DNA of 64,000 nucleotides from Taenia hydatigena (taxonomy: Eukaryota; Platyhelminthes; Cestoda; Cyclophyllidea; Taeniidae). Under the pieces are notes generated by a model. It worked only from the letters and a program-made list of their open reading frames with translations, ran no database searches and was not told where the DNA came from. The position numbers were made by a program, and so were the translations under genes. The stretch spans positions 13,327,733-13,391,732 of the forward strand of contig JADWOT020000008.1 of NCBI GenBank assembly GCA_036345935.2, read 5' to 3'. Within the stretch, counting starts at the first letter, position 1; each line of letters opens with the position of its first letter. Below are positions 1 through 12,299 of this stretch, piece by piece.

Positions 1-1020
1 ATATGACTTTCATCGCAATAATTCACTAGCCGTGAATGTTATTCAGGAAGAGGTTTTCTCGTGTGCTTTCAAATTGTACCAACAAATGCCGTTTGTTTGC
101 GACAAGTGAACAATCCCATCTGCGGCACACCACACCCACAAAAAACAAGCGTTTTGCCACTAAAGACGAGGTGGTGAGAACCTTAGGACTGTGAAGTAGA
201 TAGTGATGATAGTTCGTTTGGGAATACCAAGGAATTGTTTGTTCGTTTAGTTTGCCCGGTGTTTTCGTGAAGGAAGCGAAAGCCAAATTGAGCATCCTTG
301 AGGATGCTAGCTGCTTGCAAAGGTAAGGTGCGAGAGGGAGGTCAATTTCCTTATATTCCGTTGCGTCTTCCCACTCCCTGCTGACGTAGTTTTGAACCAC
401 TTATTTCATCATTCTCAGTGATCACTACTTTTTGAAAGGCTCTTGGCATGATCCATAGCGATGTGCGTTTCCCCACTAATGACGACTAGATGGTCTTCCA
501 CATGGTGTAACCAGTTTTACGCTACTTGCTTTTTGCGCCACCTCTCTAATCATAACACAGTCAGTGTTACCAGAAGCTTCGTCGCATCTCTGAACCTATT
601 CATTAAGTTTACAAGTTCAACTCACATTCATCAGGTCTGCTCGACCAACCTTTGATGAAATGAGTTTGGACCAAATCATGAAGGTGGTAGAAAGCACCAT
701 GTGGAATATTGTAGAGACAGACTGGCAAACTTCGTTCTGTGATTTATAGTGCATGAAATTTCAAAACCACTTTATTGTATTCTACAAGGTTCACTAAATT
801 ATTCATCGAGCGACACCGAAATCCGCAAGAAACTCTTGTGTGTCACCTCTTGTTTGAAACTAGATCCCCTTGATTAAGGTTTATTAACCCATTGTGGAGG
901 AGTGGTATGGTGTCTTACTTCCTTATGCATATTTTTTGCTTCAATTCAACTGATCATTGCAATAGTGGACCAAATCAAGGCTCATTATTCACTAAACAAA
1001 GTTCACTGCTTCTTCAATAG
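1..1020 (+). other. Upstream intron sequence of the Kv4-like gene
   Basis: No coding exon is recognised here. The stretch is AT-rich and ends in an acceptor (AG at 1019-1020) with an in-frame TAG at 1018-1020 directly before the first exon, so the exon cannot extend left. The pore and voltage-sensor exons of the channel must lie left of the window, because the first exon seen encodes sequence just after the last transmembrane helix. The short open frames here (for example 461-655) lack recognisable similarity. Confidence 0.6.
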
Positions 1021-4000
1021 AACGCCCGCAAGGCCAGAATTCGCAAAGGTGCGGCATCAAACATAATCGGCACTGAAGGTGGCGGTGGTGTGTTTTTCTC
1101 CCAGGATTCCTCCGGCGCAGATTCCGATGCAACTGCAGATGCCGAAGTCTCTATCGTCTCTTCTATCGGTCATCGGCCCATCCTCCGTCCCATTTTCAGC
1201 TCGACAGTCCGTCACCATTCCATGACACCTCGTAACAGTCTCCTACCGCCTCGACCATCACTTATCTCTTCCTCACAGTTAAAGGTGGGGTGTGGTGCCG
1301 GTGGTGGTGAAGGCCCACGCAAGCGAAACCAATCCTTTGGAAGCGTTCGATTCTTGCCACAAACTGAGTTAACATGGCCACCACCTCACTCCTACCAACC
1401 AACGAAACGGCAGTCACTACTGTCGCTGGAAGAGCAACCTGCCAGCAGCGATAAAGAGGAAGATGCTGTAATAGCTCCCGTGGCTATCGCTGAGGATGGC
1501 AGTGCCAATGAAGACTCTGGGAAAGAGGACAAGAGTAACTGTGCAATTCAGATTCGCGTGGACAAAGAGAACAGTCAGTATGACTCTGTGGATCTCACCG
1601 CCTCACACCTAAAAGAGTCCGAGGTGAACTTAAACTCTTTTTAGTCCCATCTTTATGCCTATATTCGCTTATTTTCGTTAAAATAAGCTATTTCTTAGCA
1701 AATAAAATCATCAGAAAGGCCTTAACAGTTTAAATTGACGAGATGCATTGTAAGAATTTTTTCGAGAACTCTATGTTTCCTGTTCAATTTGCAAGAATCA
1801 AGCCACCTGTATGACACTAAATCCGTGGTAATCGTGGAATGCACGACCCGAGTGAAGTTTCGAGTTTCAGTTTAGTCTTCAGTTTAAACAAAGTTGTTTT
1901 TAAGAGATTCGAGGGTGTCGTGTCTACATAGTTTAATTTTATTAATGAAGTCGGGAAAGTGTACTTTCGCATAGTATCCACATCGTATTTTGGGCTTGGT
2001 TATCAAACGCAAATCTCCCAAATGGCACCATGGTGACAAGAGGTTTTTATCATCCGATCCTTGATAATTTCGCGAATAAATAATATTAAAGTTGTTTGCA
2101 TCAAATTGAAGAGCTGTCAACGAGAAAATTCGGAAACCTCTACCATTGATACCGTCGATGCTGCACCAGAAAGCTTTATTGTTGCTGGATTTTACCGAGT
2201 TTTCATCACGATAGCAAGCTAGGAAATCATCCTAATTCAGTATAATACGTAGAAACCTCGTTATTTACACTTTAATGCTGCGAAGTGTGCGTTTAACTAG
2301 CAGAATTTAAGGTTGTTAATATTATTCTTGCCATTTGGCAAGTTACCCTTGGTTATGGATTGCAGGGTTTTGTGGGTACATCTCAGTGTATCTATTTACT
2401 GTATTGCTTATTTTCTCTTCTCTCTACATAATCACACTGTGATTTCACTCACAAGGCTATTGCATTTGCACTTCCACCCATCACTTTCTATTTTTAAATG
2501 ACTTTTTCCAAGTATGCAGCTTCAGCCGACAATTCTGCAATTAGGCTGCGCAAAGCTAAGTAAGGAAGAAAAAAATCTTTGCTTTGATTAAGTAGTTTCC
2601 CGATGTAAACGACTTAACGCTGGATTAAATCACCGTCCAATCGAGTGGGAATAGCAAGTGACTTCATTCCTTCTCATATCGGCGGCATTTGTTCGCGGTG
2701 GGAGCTAAGGTCGCTGCCTGTAAAAGTTCCTTTTCAATGTCTACCAGCGATCACTTTCAGACTCCCTTATTCGATGCCTGATGAAGGCATCACATTCAAC
2801 TTAAGCTTTATTTTTAAAAATGTATGCACTCAAACTATAAATCCTGCAAGAATAAGGACTGGACAAATCGGCACTGTACATTATTACTGCAAAACAATGA
2901 AAGCACTTGTTTTTTTTACTTCAGTGAAATGTCGGTACATAATAACAAATTTCACGAAGCCATGATGTAAACGGATTGATCGAGGTAGAAACAGCAAATT
3001 TTGCGCAAAATTATCCGTTTAAACACGGATGTTTACGAATTTGTGCTTTGAGGTGCATAGAAGAAAAATCGGCCATCAACCCAGAGAAAATGCATCCAAT
3101 TTGAAACTGAGACACTTGCAGTGAATCTAGGATTTAATACCGCTAAATGTAAACTATTCTACTTCAAAGTAGTTATTTTATTTGAAGACAAATTCTCGGG
3201 TATTTTTGTTTCACTCCGAAGAATTAAATGACCTCCCAAAGGCGATTTGTGGGGATTTTCAATTTGGAGATGCAATTCCTTTGAAACATGTAAGGTTTAC
3301 CAAAGTTTGCTAACATTACAGCGGATTAGCTTTAGATATGGCCTTTGAACGCGCCGGTGCTTTCAATTATCCAGCATTGCGACGTCACCTTGACCTAAAA
3401 ACAGTCATTTTGCAGACTTGACAAAGTCCACAATTTTTTTTCTAGCATCCTTTTTGGGGGTTAATCAATCATCTTGTCTTGTTAGCGAACCGATTCGCTT
3501 CTTGACCGCCAGGCAAAGTGGAATCTAGGTTTTTCCGCATTCTCTTACGCTTGCTAAACATTTCAGAGACTGAAATTCAGTCACAGTTCAATAATGCTAG
3601 TTCTTTGTTGATTTGGGTAGCTAACGCCATTGAAGCAGGATAGGAGGGGAGTACTTTGGCCTAGCCCTCTAGTGGAGAAAGTCGACGCGAATAGGTTGGA
3701 ATTTTGAGGTTAGAAAGTTTGATTTGAAGAGAACCTCTCGTAAACCTGCCATTGGTGATATAATGGTCGAAGGTGCATTCTAGCTGACTAGACATGACCC
3801 CTCACGGCTTATCGCTTGCATAAGATTGCAAGTGTCCTACAAGAGGCCACGTTTTATTACCTCTGTTGGTTTTCCCCTCCTATGGGGGAGGAATAATTGG
3901 GCGCGTACTGTAACTGGGTGCGTGACCGAAAAAATAAATAAATAAATAAGCAATCAAATCTCATTGTTGTACTTGCCGAATAACCTTTCGATTAAATTGT

Positions 4001-7000
4001 GTGGCTTTTTTTCAATCGACCCATCGTGAGCTCTCCAGCAACGGAGTGCAATAACTGATGCCCGTGTTGGTGATCTCTTCTAATTGGATGGGCCGAAATT
4101 TAAGCCTGTCTTAAATTATAAATGTCTAACATGGATTCTGCGCTTTATCATAGTTAACGTAGGGCAAATTACTTCGATGTATTTAAAAATTAAAAAAGGC
4201 ATTTCCTTAGATAACAATGTCCTCTGTCATCGTGTGCTTCGAAAGGAGGCGTTAGGAGTGCACCAACTTCTGGATCAAACTGTGCCATCGGTTTGATTTG
4301 ATCGGAATTCCTCTGTCTCCACCATAGTTTCCTTCCACGTTCTGTCTTGTAGGTGGGCGATGGAACAAGTAACACCCTGTCTGATCTCGCAAAAAGACAA
4401 CAGGTTGAGAAGTCAACAATGTCCCTTTTCATAGATGACGTTCACGTCTCTCAACTGGCTAGCCAAAGTACTCAAGAAGACGGGGTCGTGGGAACACGAT
4501 TGCCTGGCTTACAGACGACTAGACGAGGTCACACCAATCCCAGCTGCGAAGCCGCGCGATCTGTGATTCGTCAACAGCATAGGCACTTACTGAAGTGTCT
4601 CCAGCTTGTCACGGTAAGCTGATGACTTTTTTGGAAAGCCAACATTGTTTACAGCACGCAAAAGCACTAGTATAAATTGTGAGTGTATACACATCCATGA
4701 CATAAGTAACGGTATGAACGTAAGCGCGTTTTCAGTTCGCTAAATCTCCTTCCGTATCTGCGTTTGTGTGTGTGTGTGTGTGTACGTATGCGTGTGAGTT
4801 GATGGAGAAACCAGAATTATTCATCCCTCCTAAGTGCAAGACATGCCCACTAATCCTATTTCCGCCTACATCAAATTCTTAGCACGTTATTTTTAGCTAG
4901 CATATTTTTTGTGAACCGCGACAAATTCATGTCAATTACCTAGTTATTCACAATTTACGCCCACTTTTATTAACCTAAAACAACTAAAAAATAATTCTCT
5001 ACAAGTTTTAATTCAAAAATGTGACCGAAACCAACGAAAATAGATGAGGAAGTTAATTTTTGTAAGTTAACGTGTCGGCCAGATCACAACTGCCTCTTCT
5101 ACCTGTGTGCCTCGCTTCAATTCAGGCAGGTTATCTTTACTCCTTGACATATTGTTTATTTGGGACAGTCCTTCGAAGCAGAGGACTAAATTGTACAGAA
5201 AGTGACAACTTTCAGCTGCATAACTACCAATAGAGTAGTACGCCTCCTTGACAAGGATAGGGCTAGAGAAACCTATTGTGAAACCGTAGCCACGGCTACG
5301 GATCATTACGCTCTCATTTCAGGTGGCGCTTTGTGCTTTTCTTTCATCTTTGAGGGATTGTTGAGTTGGAAGATGCATAATTCCGAGTGAAACTTGTTTC
5401 AAAAATATGCTCAGGAAGATTGATTGGTTGCCAACGGAAGCAAAAAGGTAAAAATACATCATTGCACTAAGATGCAACGTCGCCTTGGAGTAAGGAGCCA
5501 ACCGGGTCAAGCATTTAGCGTGAATAGGCGAAGGCTCTTCACTTAATAAAGTCATTGTACCAAGTCGTTTGATCTTTCATTTGGCTTTGGTTCACGACCC
5601 TTAAAAGTAAATAAATAAGCACAAAAAACCCTGCGTTTTTTGTTAAAACCCTTAATTTCTCACGTTAACACGTTAATTTGATGACATGTGCATGTTTTGT
5701 TTTTGCTAATAGTGACATATTTTCTTGTTTTACTTAAATGAATCCAAATTTACACAATTTAGGAGGGTACACTACATGGAACGCGTTTCGGTCTTCTGCA
5801 TGAATAAAGAACCTTCCATGTTTCCTTTCTATTCATTTGCTATTATTAGTTATAATTTACTCTTAGGACTTGACAGTGTAAGCTTAAAACTATGAGATTT
5901 GGATTGAAATTTATCAGATGGACAATAGGACTTTTTTATTCATATTTGAACTTGATCCTCTATCATCAAATGGTATGTTAAGAAGTCGTTTGATACCTGC
6001 TTCATTTTAGTATCTCTTTGCGTGCGTGAGACAGTTATACATTTGCATGTCAATCGCAATTACCTGCTTGGCGTTATGAGATTAATTTGCCAGGCATTAT
6101 CGAATCCCGTCTGCAATTGGACCAGTGAGGCAAGTCCGGCGGAGTACAATGCAGATAGCTGTAGAGACGTCGCATGACTTTTGAGAGGACATGGTGGAAT
6201 GCATTTGGGGGTGTTAAAAAGTGCTCTTTTATCTATGTAAGTAACTTTTCGACTGGAGCTAATGCAACTGTGTCGCGCTAATTTGTGGGGAAGGTTGATT
6301 GTCATCAGACTAAGACGGAAGACCTGGATCAGGCAGATGCTTTGATGTCACCCGGCAGCAAACCTGCATCCGAGATACCTCTTGCTTGGCAAGGCATTAA
6401 AAAGTAAAATGGAGCACAAAGCGGCGCCGAGACTATCAACTTCTGCTTCGGTTCACCATTACACAGGATTTTGGGGGGCATTTAACAACAGGAAATGTGC
6501 TTTTAATGGAGGAGAAGGGAGAGATACCAAGAATGCATGTCCACCTTAGACGGGTATCCGGGAGGCTTCCTAACGCTCATTTTCAACCCACTAACGGTTC
6601 TGTTCAAGTAGCAGAACCTGCCCATCAGACAAGAACGTTCACCACCTATTACTTAGATTAGATCTGCAAAAGGCATTTGTTTAGAAATGGCCTAATATCA
6701 CACACGTCTGACCCACACGGAAGTACTTGTAAGCACTTCCCAATGTCGAGTAATAAAACTGCCAACTAAGAATGCCGATTGGCATTACGTCATTAAACTG
6801 GGGCGTTGAAGTAAAACTGACAGCTGAAACAGGTGCATGGGATGGTGGAGGTGTAAAGCAATGGTCTTTTATGTATGCAAAGAGGTGACGTGGGTGGCAG
6901 ATCGAAATTTCAGACCAATTAAAAATAAAATTTAGATTAATAAGATGTCTGAAGTCCAAGTTGACTAGACATGAAACGATTCGTGATAAAGCGGTCCTTA

Positions 7001-10000
7001 TTTTACCTGCCTGATAAATTATTACACTTTTCCTGTAGAATTAGGATTTGAAGTTGCATTTCATTGGTTCCAACAGTTATCCATAAAAAATGTTTACGGC
7101 CAATATGCATAAGAGCTGGATATTCAGAGACCTCAGTGGTATACAATGACAGCGAAATGGTGAGCTCGCTAGCCTTCATGATCAGGAATTACGCGCCCCT
7201 GTCAGTCAAAATAATTGGCACTGAATGTGACTAGTGAAATGGTTGGCTAATCTGCAACTATATCAGCCGGGCAGGGAAGTCGCAAAGGAAGCTAAGCAAA
7301 TAAGTCCCATGGGGATGTCCTGCATCCAAGAGGACCAACTTGCTCTTCGGTTCTTCCATTTGTATAATGACAATGCATCGTTCATTCTGCTGGCTGTCCA
7401 GCTGTGTGAACGTCCGATTGGCTAAGTGATCTGTGGTGAGAAATGAGATTTGTGCTTGCATGCTTAAACTCTGCCTGGTTATGCCTAAATTATCAACTTA
7501 ATATCCAGCTTGCTTTGTAATTTCCACTCCAGAAGTAATTTCTCTTCACGACTCATTCACTGGCTGTAGACCAAACAGCATTTGTGGCTGACATCCGCCT
7601 CCTCAATACAGCCCCATTTGAAGGAGCACAAGAAGTACTTTTTTTCGAGAAACCGTCATTTCATTTAGCGAAACTTAACGGAGAGAGAATATGCACTTTA
7701 GCTAGGTCAGGAGAGGAAGAGATCGAAGGAATGGAGGTGCTGCCTCACTTCATCTCATCCCTTCTACTCCTCTAATGACATTTCTTTAGACTGCAAATGA
7801 TTGCCACCATTTCTTACCATTGGCATAAGACGATCACGTGCAAAACAAAATGCATGGCTGGGAGGTAAATGCGAGGCAGATAACGGAATTGGTTTGAATT
7901 GGAGCTGAGTCGTTTGTTCCCCGAGACTTGACTTTTTATAAAGGCAAAATTCGCAGCACGTACCTGCCACCATAGGAGGGGGCTAAATGAGAAGTTGCAA
8001 TGTTAATTACTTCAAAAGGGATAAAGTACACCTTCTGTAAGCTTCTGTACTTACTTGAACTGTTTACAAAAGACACATTACCTTAACTGGTTTACTTACA
8101 AGCAATATTTGGGTAGGCGAGGTGTATCCCTTTACTATGTAAACAAACACGGGCCCTAAATTGTATAAATGTAAGCCTTTGGACTTCTAGAGAGTGGAAT
8201 GGGCTCCCGTTAAGCTTTGCCTCGTTTCCTCTTGTTTGCAAAGAGACCTTACATGTCCTTGTGAATGTGAAGTACTCTACGTTCTGTAGCCTCATGCGAC
8301 TTTTATTTATTATGGGAAAAGCTTCCGTTTTTTGCTTGAATGAGTGACGCAACGTAAGAAAGCTGTTTTCATCATATCTCCTCACTTATATTTCAATGGG
8401 TAGCAACTGTTTTTACACTACCAAATCAAATGACATCAAAATGTTAGCATAGACGGCATTTTTTGACATGTGTTTTGCAAAAAAAGTCACCCAGGAATTG
8501 TTCTTTTGAGTTTAACAAGTCTGCGCACAAACAACTTATTTGGTGGCATTACCGGCGGGTGAGCAATGGCATCTGGGTGATTCTTGTTTCACCCATCTAT
8601 CCACCCCATCACCTTTCGTTAGCCTTACCATCTCACATCGCAAAAGAAATGAATGTATCTTGCTTAATTCAGCCCTATTTATGATAAAACTTTCGTCTAC
8701 TTATGAAAGCGGCTTTTTTATAAAAAGATGTCATAGCATTTCAACAATATCGTACGGAGGAAATCCACCCACGAAATGTCAACCGTGGTCTGGTTCTATT
8801 TTTCAGCAAGTTGTAAGTTTTACCTTTAATTACATTAACAACAAATGTCCTTTTTGGGTTGACTCAGCCCACTCAATGTGGGGTACAATCTTACCTACTG
8901 GGAATTCTCATGGGAGCAACATGATCCCCTTAGGGATAGGATTATTCCCTTGTTCGGTTTTCAAATGTGCATGGTGCTCTTAAGGCGGCTTGGGTGATTT
9001 ACCACCTGAAGCGCTGCTGGTGTACTAAAAGAATGGAGGATTAAAGGTGCAGCCTTGTAGGCGGTTAATTAGGAACTTTTATTATAATCACAATGGTTGG
9101 AAGAATGAAGAATGTGAGTTGAGTTGTAGATATTTGACGGGAGGATGGTGCTGTGTGCGACCGATCGGCTTTAGAGGCACCAAAAATGGCAAGGTTTAAG
9201 AGGTCTCCGTAAAAAATTTGACTGCGTGAGAAGTTGTGACACTGTATCTTCATTCTCTTCCATCCACTGGATGCTTCGACTCTGCCTAGTCGTTCATTCG
9301 CTTTATGTTAAAGCTTCGCTGCTTTTTTTTCACTTGATAAAATTACTTTTGCCGATGTATTCTGGATTGACTGATCAAGTAGCCGGTTTGGTAAGAATCC
9401 TGTTTTTGGCTCAGGATCCATCGTGATCTTAGCCGTCCTCATCAGATGTGCACTTTTTTTTATCTGATTAAGAGGTAATCAACCACGCTAATAGTTTCCT
9501 TTGAAATCCCACTAGTGTACAGGATCCAATCCTTCAAGCATGTCGTCACAGCGCACTCCCAGCGAATTACTTCAGGAGATGTGCAATGAACTACTTCAAT
9601 AAAGTGTAGGAGTGGGCAGCAGGATGAAAGTTTGTAGTCACTTGATTCGAAGATTGTGACGTGGTTTTTGTCGAATATAACAGAAGACATATTGAAGCGT
9701 CTAAACTAACACTGAAAATGATATAGTGTACGAGTCTGAAGGTATGCATGGAACTTCTAGAAGTCTGTCTCTATGGAATCACGTTACCGCTTTGGTAGTC
9801 TAGTCGTGAGAGGCAAGCATGACCCGCACAGTCGCATACTGAAGCAAAACAGGTGAACTTCTTTCGTTGCCCTTTTATGACAATAATCTTCGACGCCTTC
9901 CTCGCTTACTTCTCTTTTTCGGTGGCGTACGTAGCGTAATCAACTGTGAGATAGAAATGAGTATTAAGTCCCGATTCTCCCTCACCTTCAGAAGAATTTA

Positions 10001-10944
10001 GCATTACGAGGAGTTCTGTAGGTATGTTTGTTTGGAGAAGCGCCTGCCACTAAAAAGCCATTACCAAGTATTTTAGAAGTACTTTGCAGCATTTGAACGC
10101 GGCTTAACCGCTCATCTGGAATACTTGTCACCCTTCGCAACGAACTTTTATTATCTAATCAAATGTAGTCGAGATTGAGGTTGCTGCTGAAATTCAACGT
10201 GATTTTTATCGTTCCTCTGCTGTGATTTTATGCGACCTCAACCCTTATTCTGTGTTATTTTAGTCTGATATCCGATCAGTAGAAAGCGAGACCGTCGTAC
10301 CCTGAAAACTGATCTGCCAGTACTAACAAAAAAATCGACAAAAACAAATGTAATCTAATTTGAAACGCAAAAAAGATGTAGGAGGCCTGTTAAATAGATA
10401 TCATGGCTAAATGCTAGCTAAAGTAGGTACCATTCCGTGTCAATTCTACTCTGTCTAGGTACAGTCTTCTCCAAGGAGCGATCAGTGCGGATGTTCAGTT
10501 ATGTCACCCTCATCCCGAAAGAAAAAGCCTGCGGGAAGACGCATGACTCTGGCGGTTGCAGCCCGTGAATCCTTCTCCTCCTTCCTTTCCTTCAGCAATC
10601 AGTTCCGCTTTCCAGGTTCAAAAAGTGGGAATCGATCCAAACGCAGTAGTCTCTTTTCCCTCTCTGAGCCCCAGAACCAGCAACAGTGTCAGCAGCACCA
10701 CAATCAGCATCACCATCTCCATCCTTTCATACACCTGCATCTACATCATTCACCAATCCGAGATCAGGAAGAAGTCTCGCCTCTGGATCAGTCTGAGAGG
10801 GGTCTAGGCGGTGAAGGCGTTAAACAGAGTGATCGCTTCTCTAGTCTGGACGATATCTTCCACCGAACTTACCGCACCAGGGCGCAGTCACATCATATGC
10901 AATGCAAGGATAATGATGAGGAGGTTGCAAAGAAGGGCGACTGA
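1021..10944 (+). CDS. KCND: Shal/Kv4-type voltage-gated K+ channel, C-terminal cytoplasmic tail (5' partial)
   Basis: Three exons: 1021-1623, 4353-4613 and 10459-10944, all joined in phase 0, stop TGA at 10942-10944. Kv4 channels carry subthreshold A-type K+ current in the plasma membrane of neurons and muscle. Exon one opens NARKARIRKGAASN, matching the basic segment KARLARIR-x-AKSG-x-xNA that follows S6 in Kv4. Exon two ends with QQHRHLLKCLQLVT, matching the Kv4 motif QQHHHLLHCLEKTT. Exon three has SRKKKPAGRR, a Gln/His-rich run around residues 59-83 of the exon, and a polar acidic end. The tail is about 450 residues, roughly twice that of mammalian Kv4. Introns are 2,729 and 5,845 bp. The transmembrane core is outside the window, so the family call rests on two short motifs in the right order. 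A Shaker/Shaw relative is less likely because those lack the HLL motif. Confidence 0.8.
1624..4352 (+). other. Kv4 intron with a repeat inside
   Basis: The donor is gag|gtgaac at 1624 and the acceptor is tcttgtag at 4343-4352. The only structure seen is the retroposon-like block at about 3640-3955. Short open frames at 2313-2501, 2645-2965 and 4084-4296 have no recognisable product. Confidence 0.65.
3640..3955 (+). mobile_element. LINE/SINE-like 3' end with an (AAATA)n tail
   Basis: A GC-richer block begins near agcaggataggaggggag and ends in aaaataaataaataaataag at 3931-3950. An AT-rich short tandem tail after a GC-richer body is typical of the 3' end of a retroposed element. A similar tail (ttcacgacccttaaaagtaaataaataag) occurs near 5590-5620. 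No reverse-transcriptase frame is present, so only a truncated 3' part is left, and no target-site duplication was identified. Confidence 0.4.
4614..10458 (+). other. Long Kv4 intron (5.8 kb)
   Basis: The donor is acg|gtaagc at 4614 and the acceptor is ctgtctag ending at 10458. It holds a TG repeat near 4765, a second AAATA-type tail near 5600 and many short open frames with no recognisable product (longest 8540-8983, 147 codons, no homology seen). No additional Kv4 exon was found, but a small alternative exon cannot be excluded. Confidence 0.6.
4765..4783. repeat. (TG)n microsatellite
   Basis: Perfect alternating TG over about 19 bp in the Kv4 intron, followed by a degenerate gta/cgtgtg extension to about 4797. 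Confidence 0.9.
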
Positions 10945-11500
10945 AAGTGGCGCGCTGGAAATTTGAACTCTCATGCGGTTATTGTGATCTAACGAAAAAC
11001 TGATATGTGCAATGTTTTAAGAATACCTATGTGTATATGTAAAACTTTTTTGTCGTAAAGTGTTATGGAAAGGGAAAAGACTGGACCTTGACGTATTTGT
11101 AAAAGCCTTTGGAAGACATCTGAATTAGTCAGCAACTATGCACTTAGAAACGCAAAATTTGTTTTCCAAGTCTTCGTGAAAATTGCACAAATTATTTTCA
11201 CTTATTAAGGCCCCATATGTTCAGGTGGTTTTCTACTTCTTCGTGTTAACTATCATATAGACTTTTTTAATAAAACCAACGTAACAGATGGTTTTGAAAC
11301 CTAAAATAGCTCTTAAGTCATATCATTGACTGAATAATTCGCACTGTCTGCTCAAATCCTGGGTTAATATTTTATTACCTAAAATTCTAAAAAATCTCAA
11401 TGTAACTTTGAAATGCAAGGTCATTATTCCACTTTAAATTCGTGTAATGCTTTGAGTGCCTGCCACTTTTGATTATTTTTAGAGCATACTCTGGGCTGGT
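10945..11500. other. Kv4 3' UTR and start of the gene desert
   Basis: AT-rich sequence after the Kv4 stop. Apart from the AATAAA at 11269 no gene or repeat is recognised before the first B-type repeat copy. Confidence 0.5.
11269..11274 (+). terminator. Candidate poly(A) signal of the Kv4-like gene
   Basis: AATAAA lies 325 bp downstream of the Kv4 stop codon. It is the first perfect hexamer I noticed on this strand after the stop; no transcript end can be shown from sequence alone. Confidence 0.45.
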
Positions 11501-11513
11501 CGCTAGCTAGAGG

Positions 11514-12290
11514 CTGAAGAGCAGAAAACACCCTTCATACTACTGTAGCTCCCGAGTCTTCCACGTCGATCATCACAACGTGGTCAGTACTCTGAGAAAG
11601 AACCCACGAACCAACCAGACTAGTCATCGAATTTAGGTGCAATTAATATAGCTAACTCCCACGTTGCTGATCCCCTCTTGGCAATTCTACTGAACTTGGA
11701 GATGCAGCCTGTTTAGTACTGTACTGAAGGACGGGACATGTGCAGGTCATCACGTACGCCCATCAGCAGTAGTAAGAACGTTGACCTAAAAGCAGAGTCA
11801 TGTAATAAAGGGCAGGTTTCAAAGTAGTTTCGTGGGAATAAGGCTTCGCAGCTACCCAGCTATATCCATCCATCTCAGTTATATCCAGCTAGTAGAGAGG
11901 TAGAAGAGGTGTCGTGTGTTTACTCAATAGGCTTCTTCATCCATACACCGTAGACAGCTCCGCAATGAACTGTTCCGGATGGTTCGCGGCTAGGTTCGCT
12001 TTAGGTGTTAACAGAATCCCTGCCGAAGGCAAACGCCATTTTCAGTCCCTCTGTCAGAGGTTCTTGCAGTATGCAGTCTCCTTCTGTCCAGTTAATTTTT
12101 AGCATTCAATGAGGAAAATCAGGATATATGCCTCTTAGGATCGGGTTCGCTTTCCCCCGCCACCAGTCTAGCGCCCCAGGACTAGCCGACGTGCAAGGGG
12201 ACTAGGGTCTGCTGGCATGGCCCAGCGGAAGTATAAAGGCGGAGTCTTGAGTGCTTATGAAACTAGGACGAAGAACTAAGCAATTAATAC
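11514..12290 (+). repeat. Composite repeat copy 1 (B unit then A unit)
   Basis: B unit at about 11560-12110. It shares cctaaaagcagagt (near 11786), the stretch around accgtagacagctcc (near 11947) and ggatggttcgcggctag with copies at 22.7 and 25.2 kb. An A unit follows at about 12205-12290 with tggcccagcggaagta and aaaggcggagtcttgagtg, shared with the A copies at 22.3, 23.2 and 33.4 kb. Overall similarity is strong enough to see by eye but interrupted by many substitutions and indels, so the copy is old. No open frame spans it. Confidence 0.65.
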
Positions 12291-12299
12291 AAACATTAC

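Noticed and set aside
8540..8983. 147-codon plus-strand open frame in the Kv4 intron
   Set aside because: No similarity to Kv4 tails, no acceptor/donor pair in phase 0, and composition like noncoding flanks.
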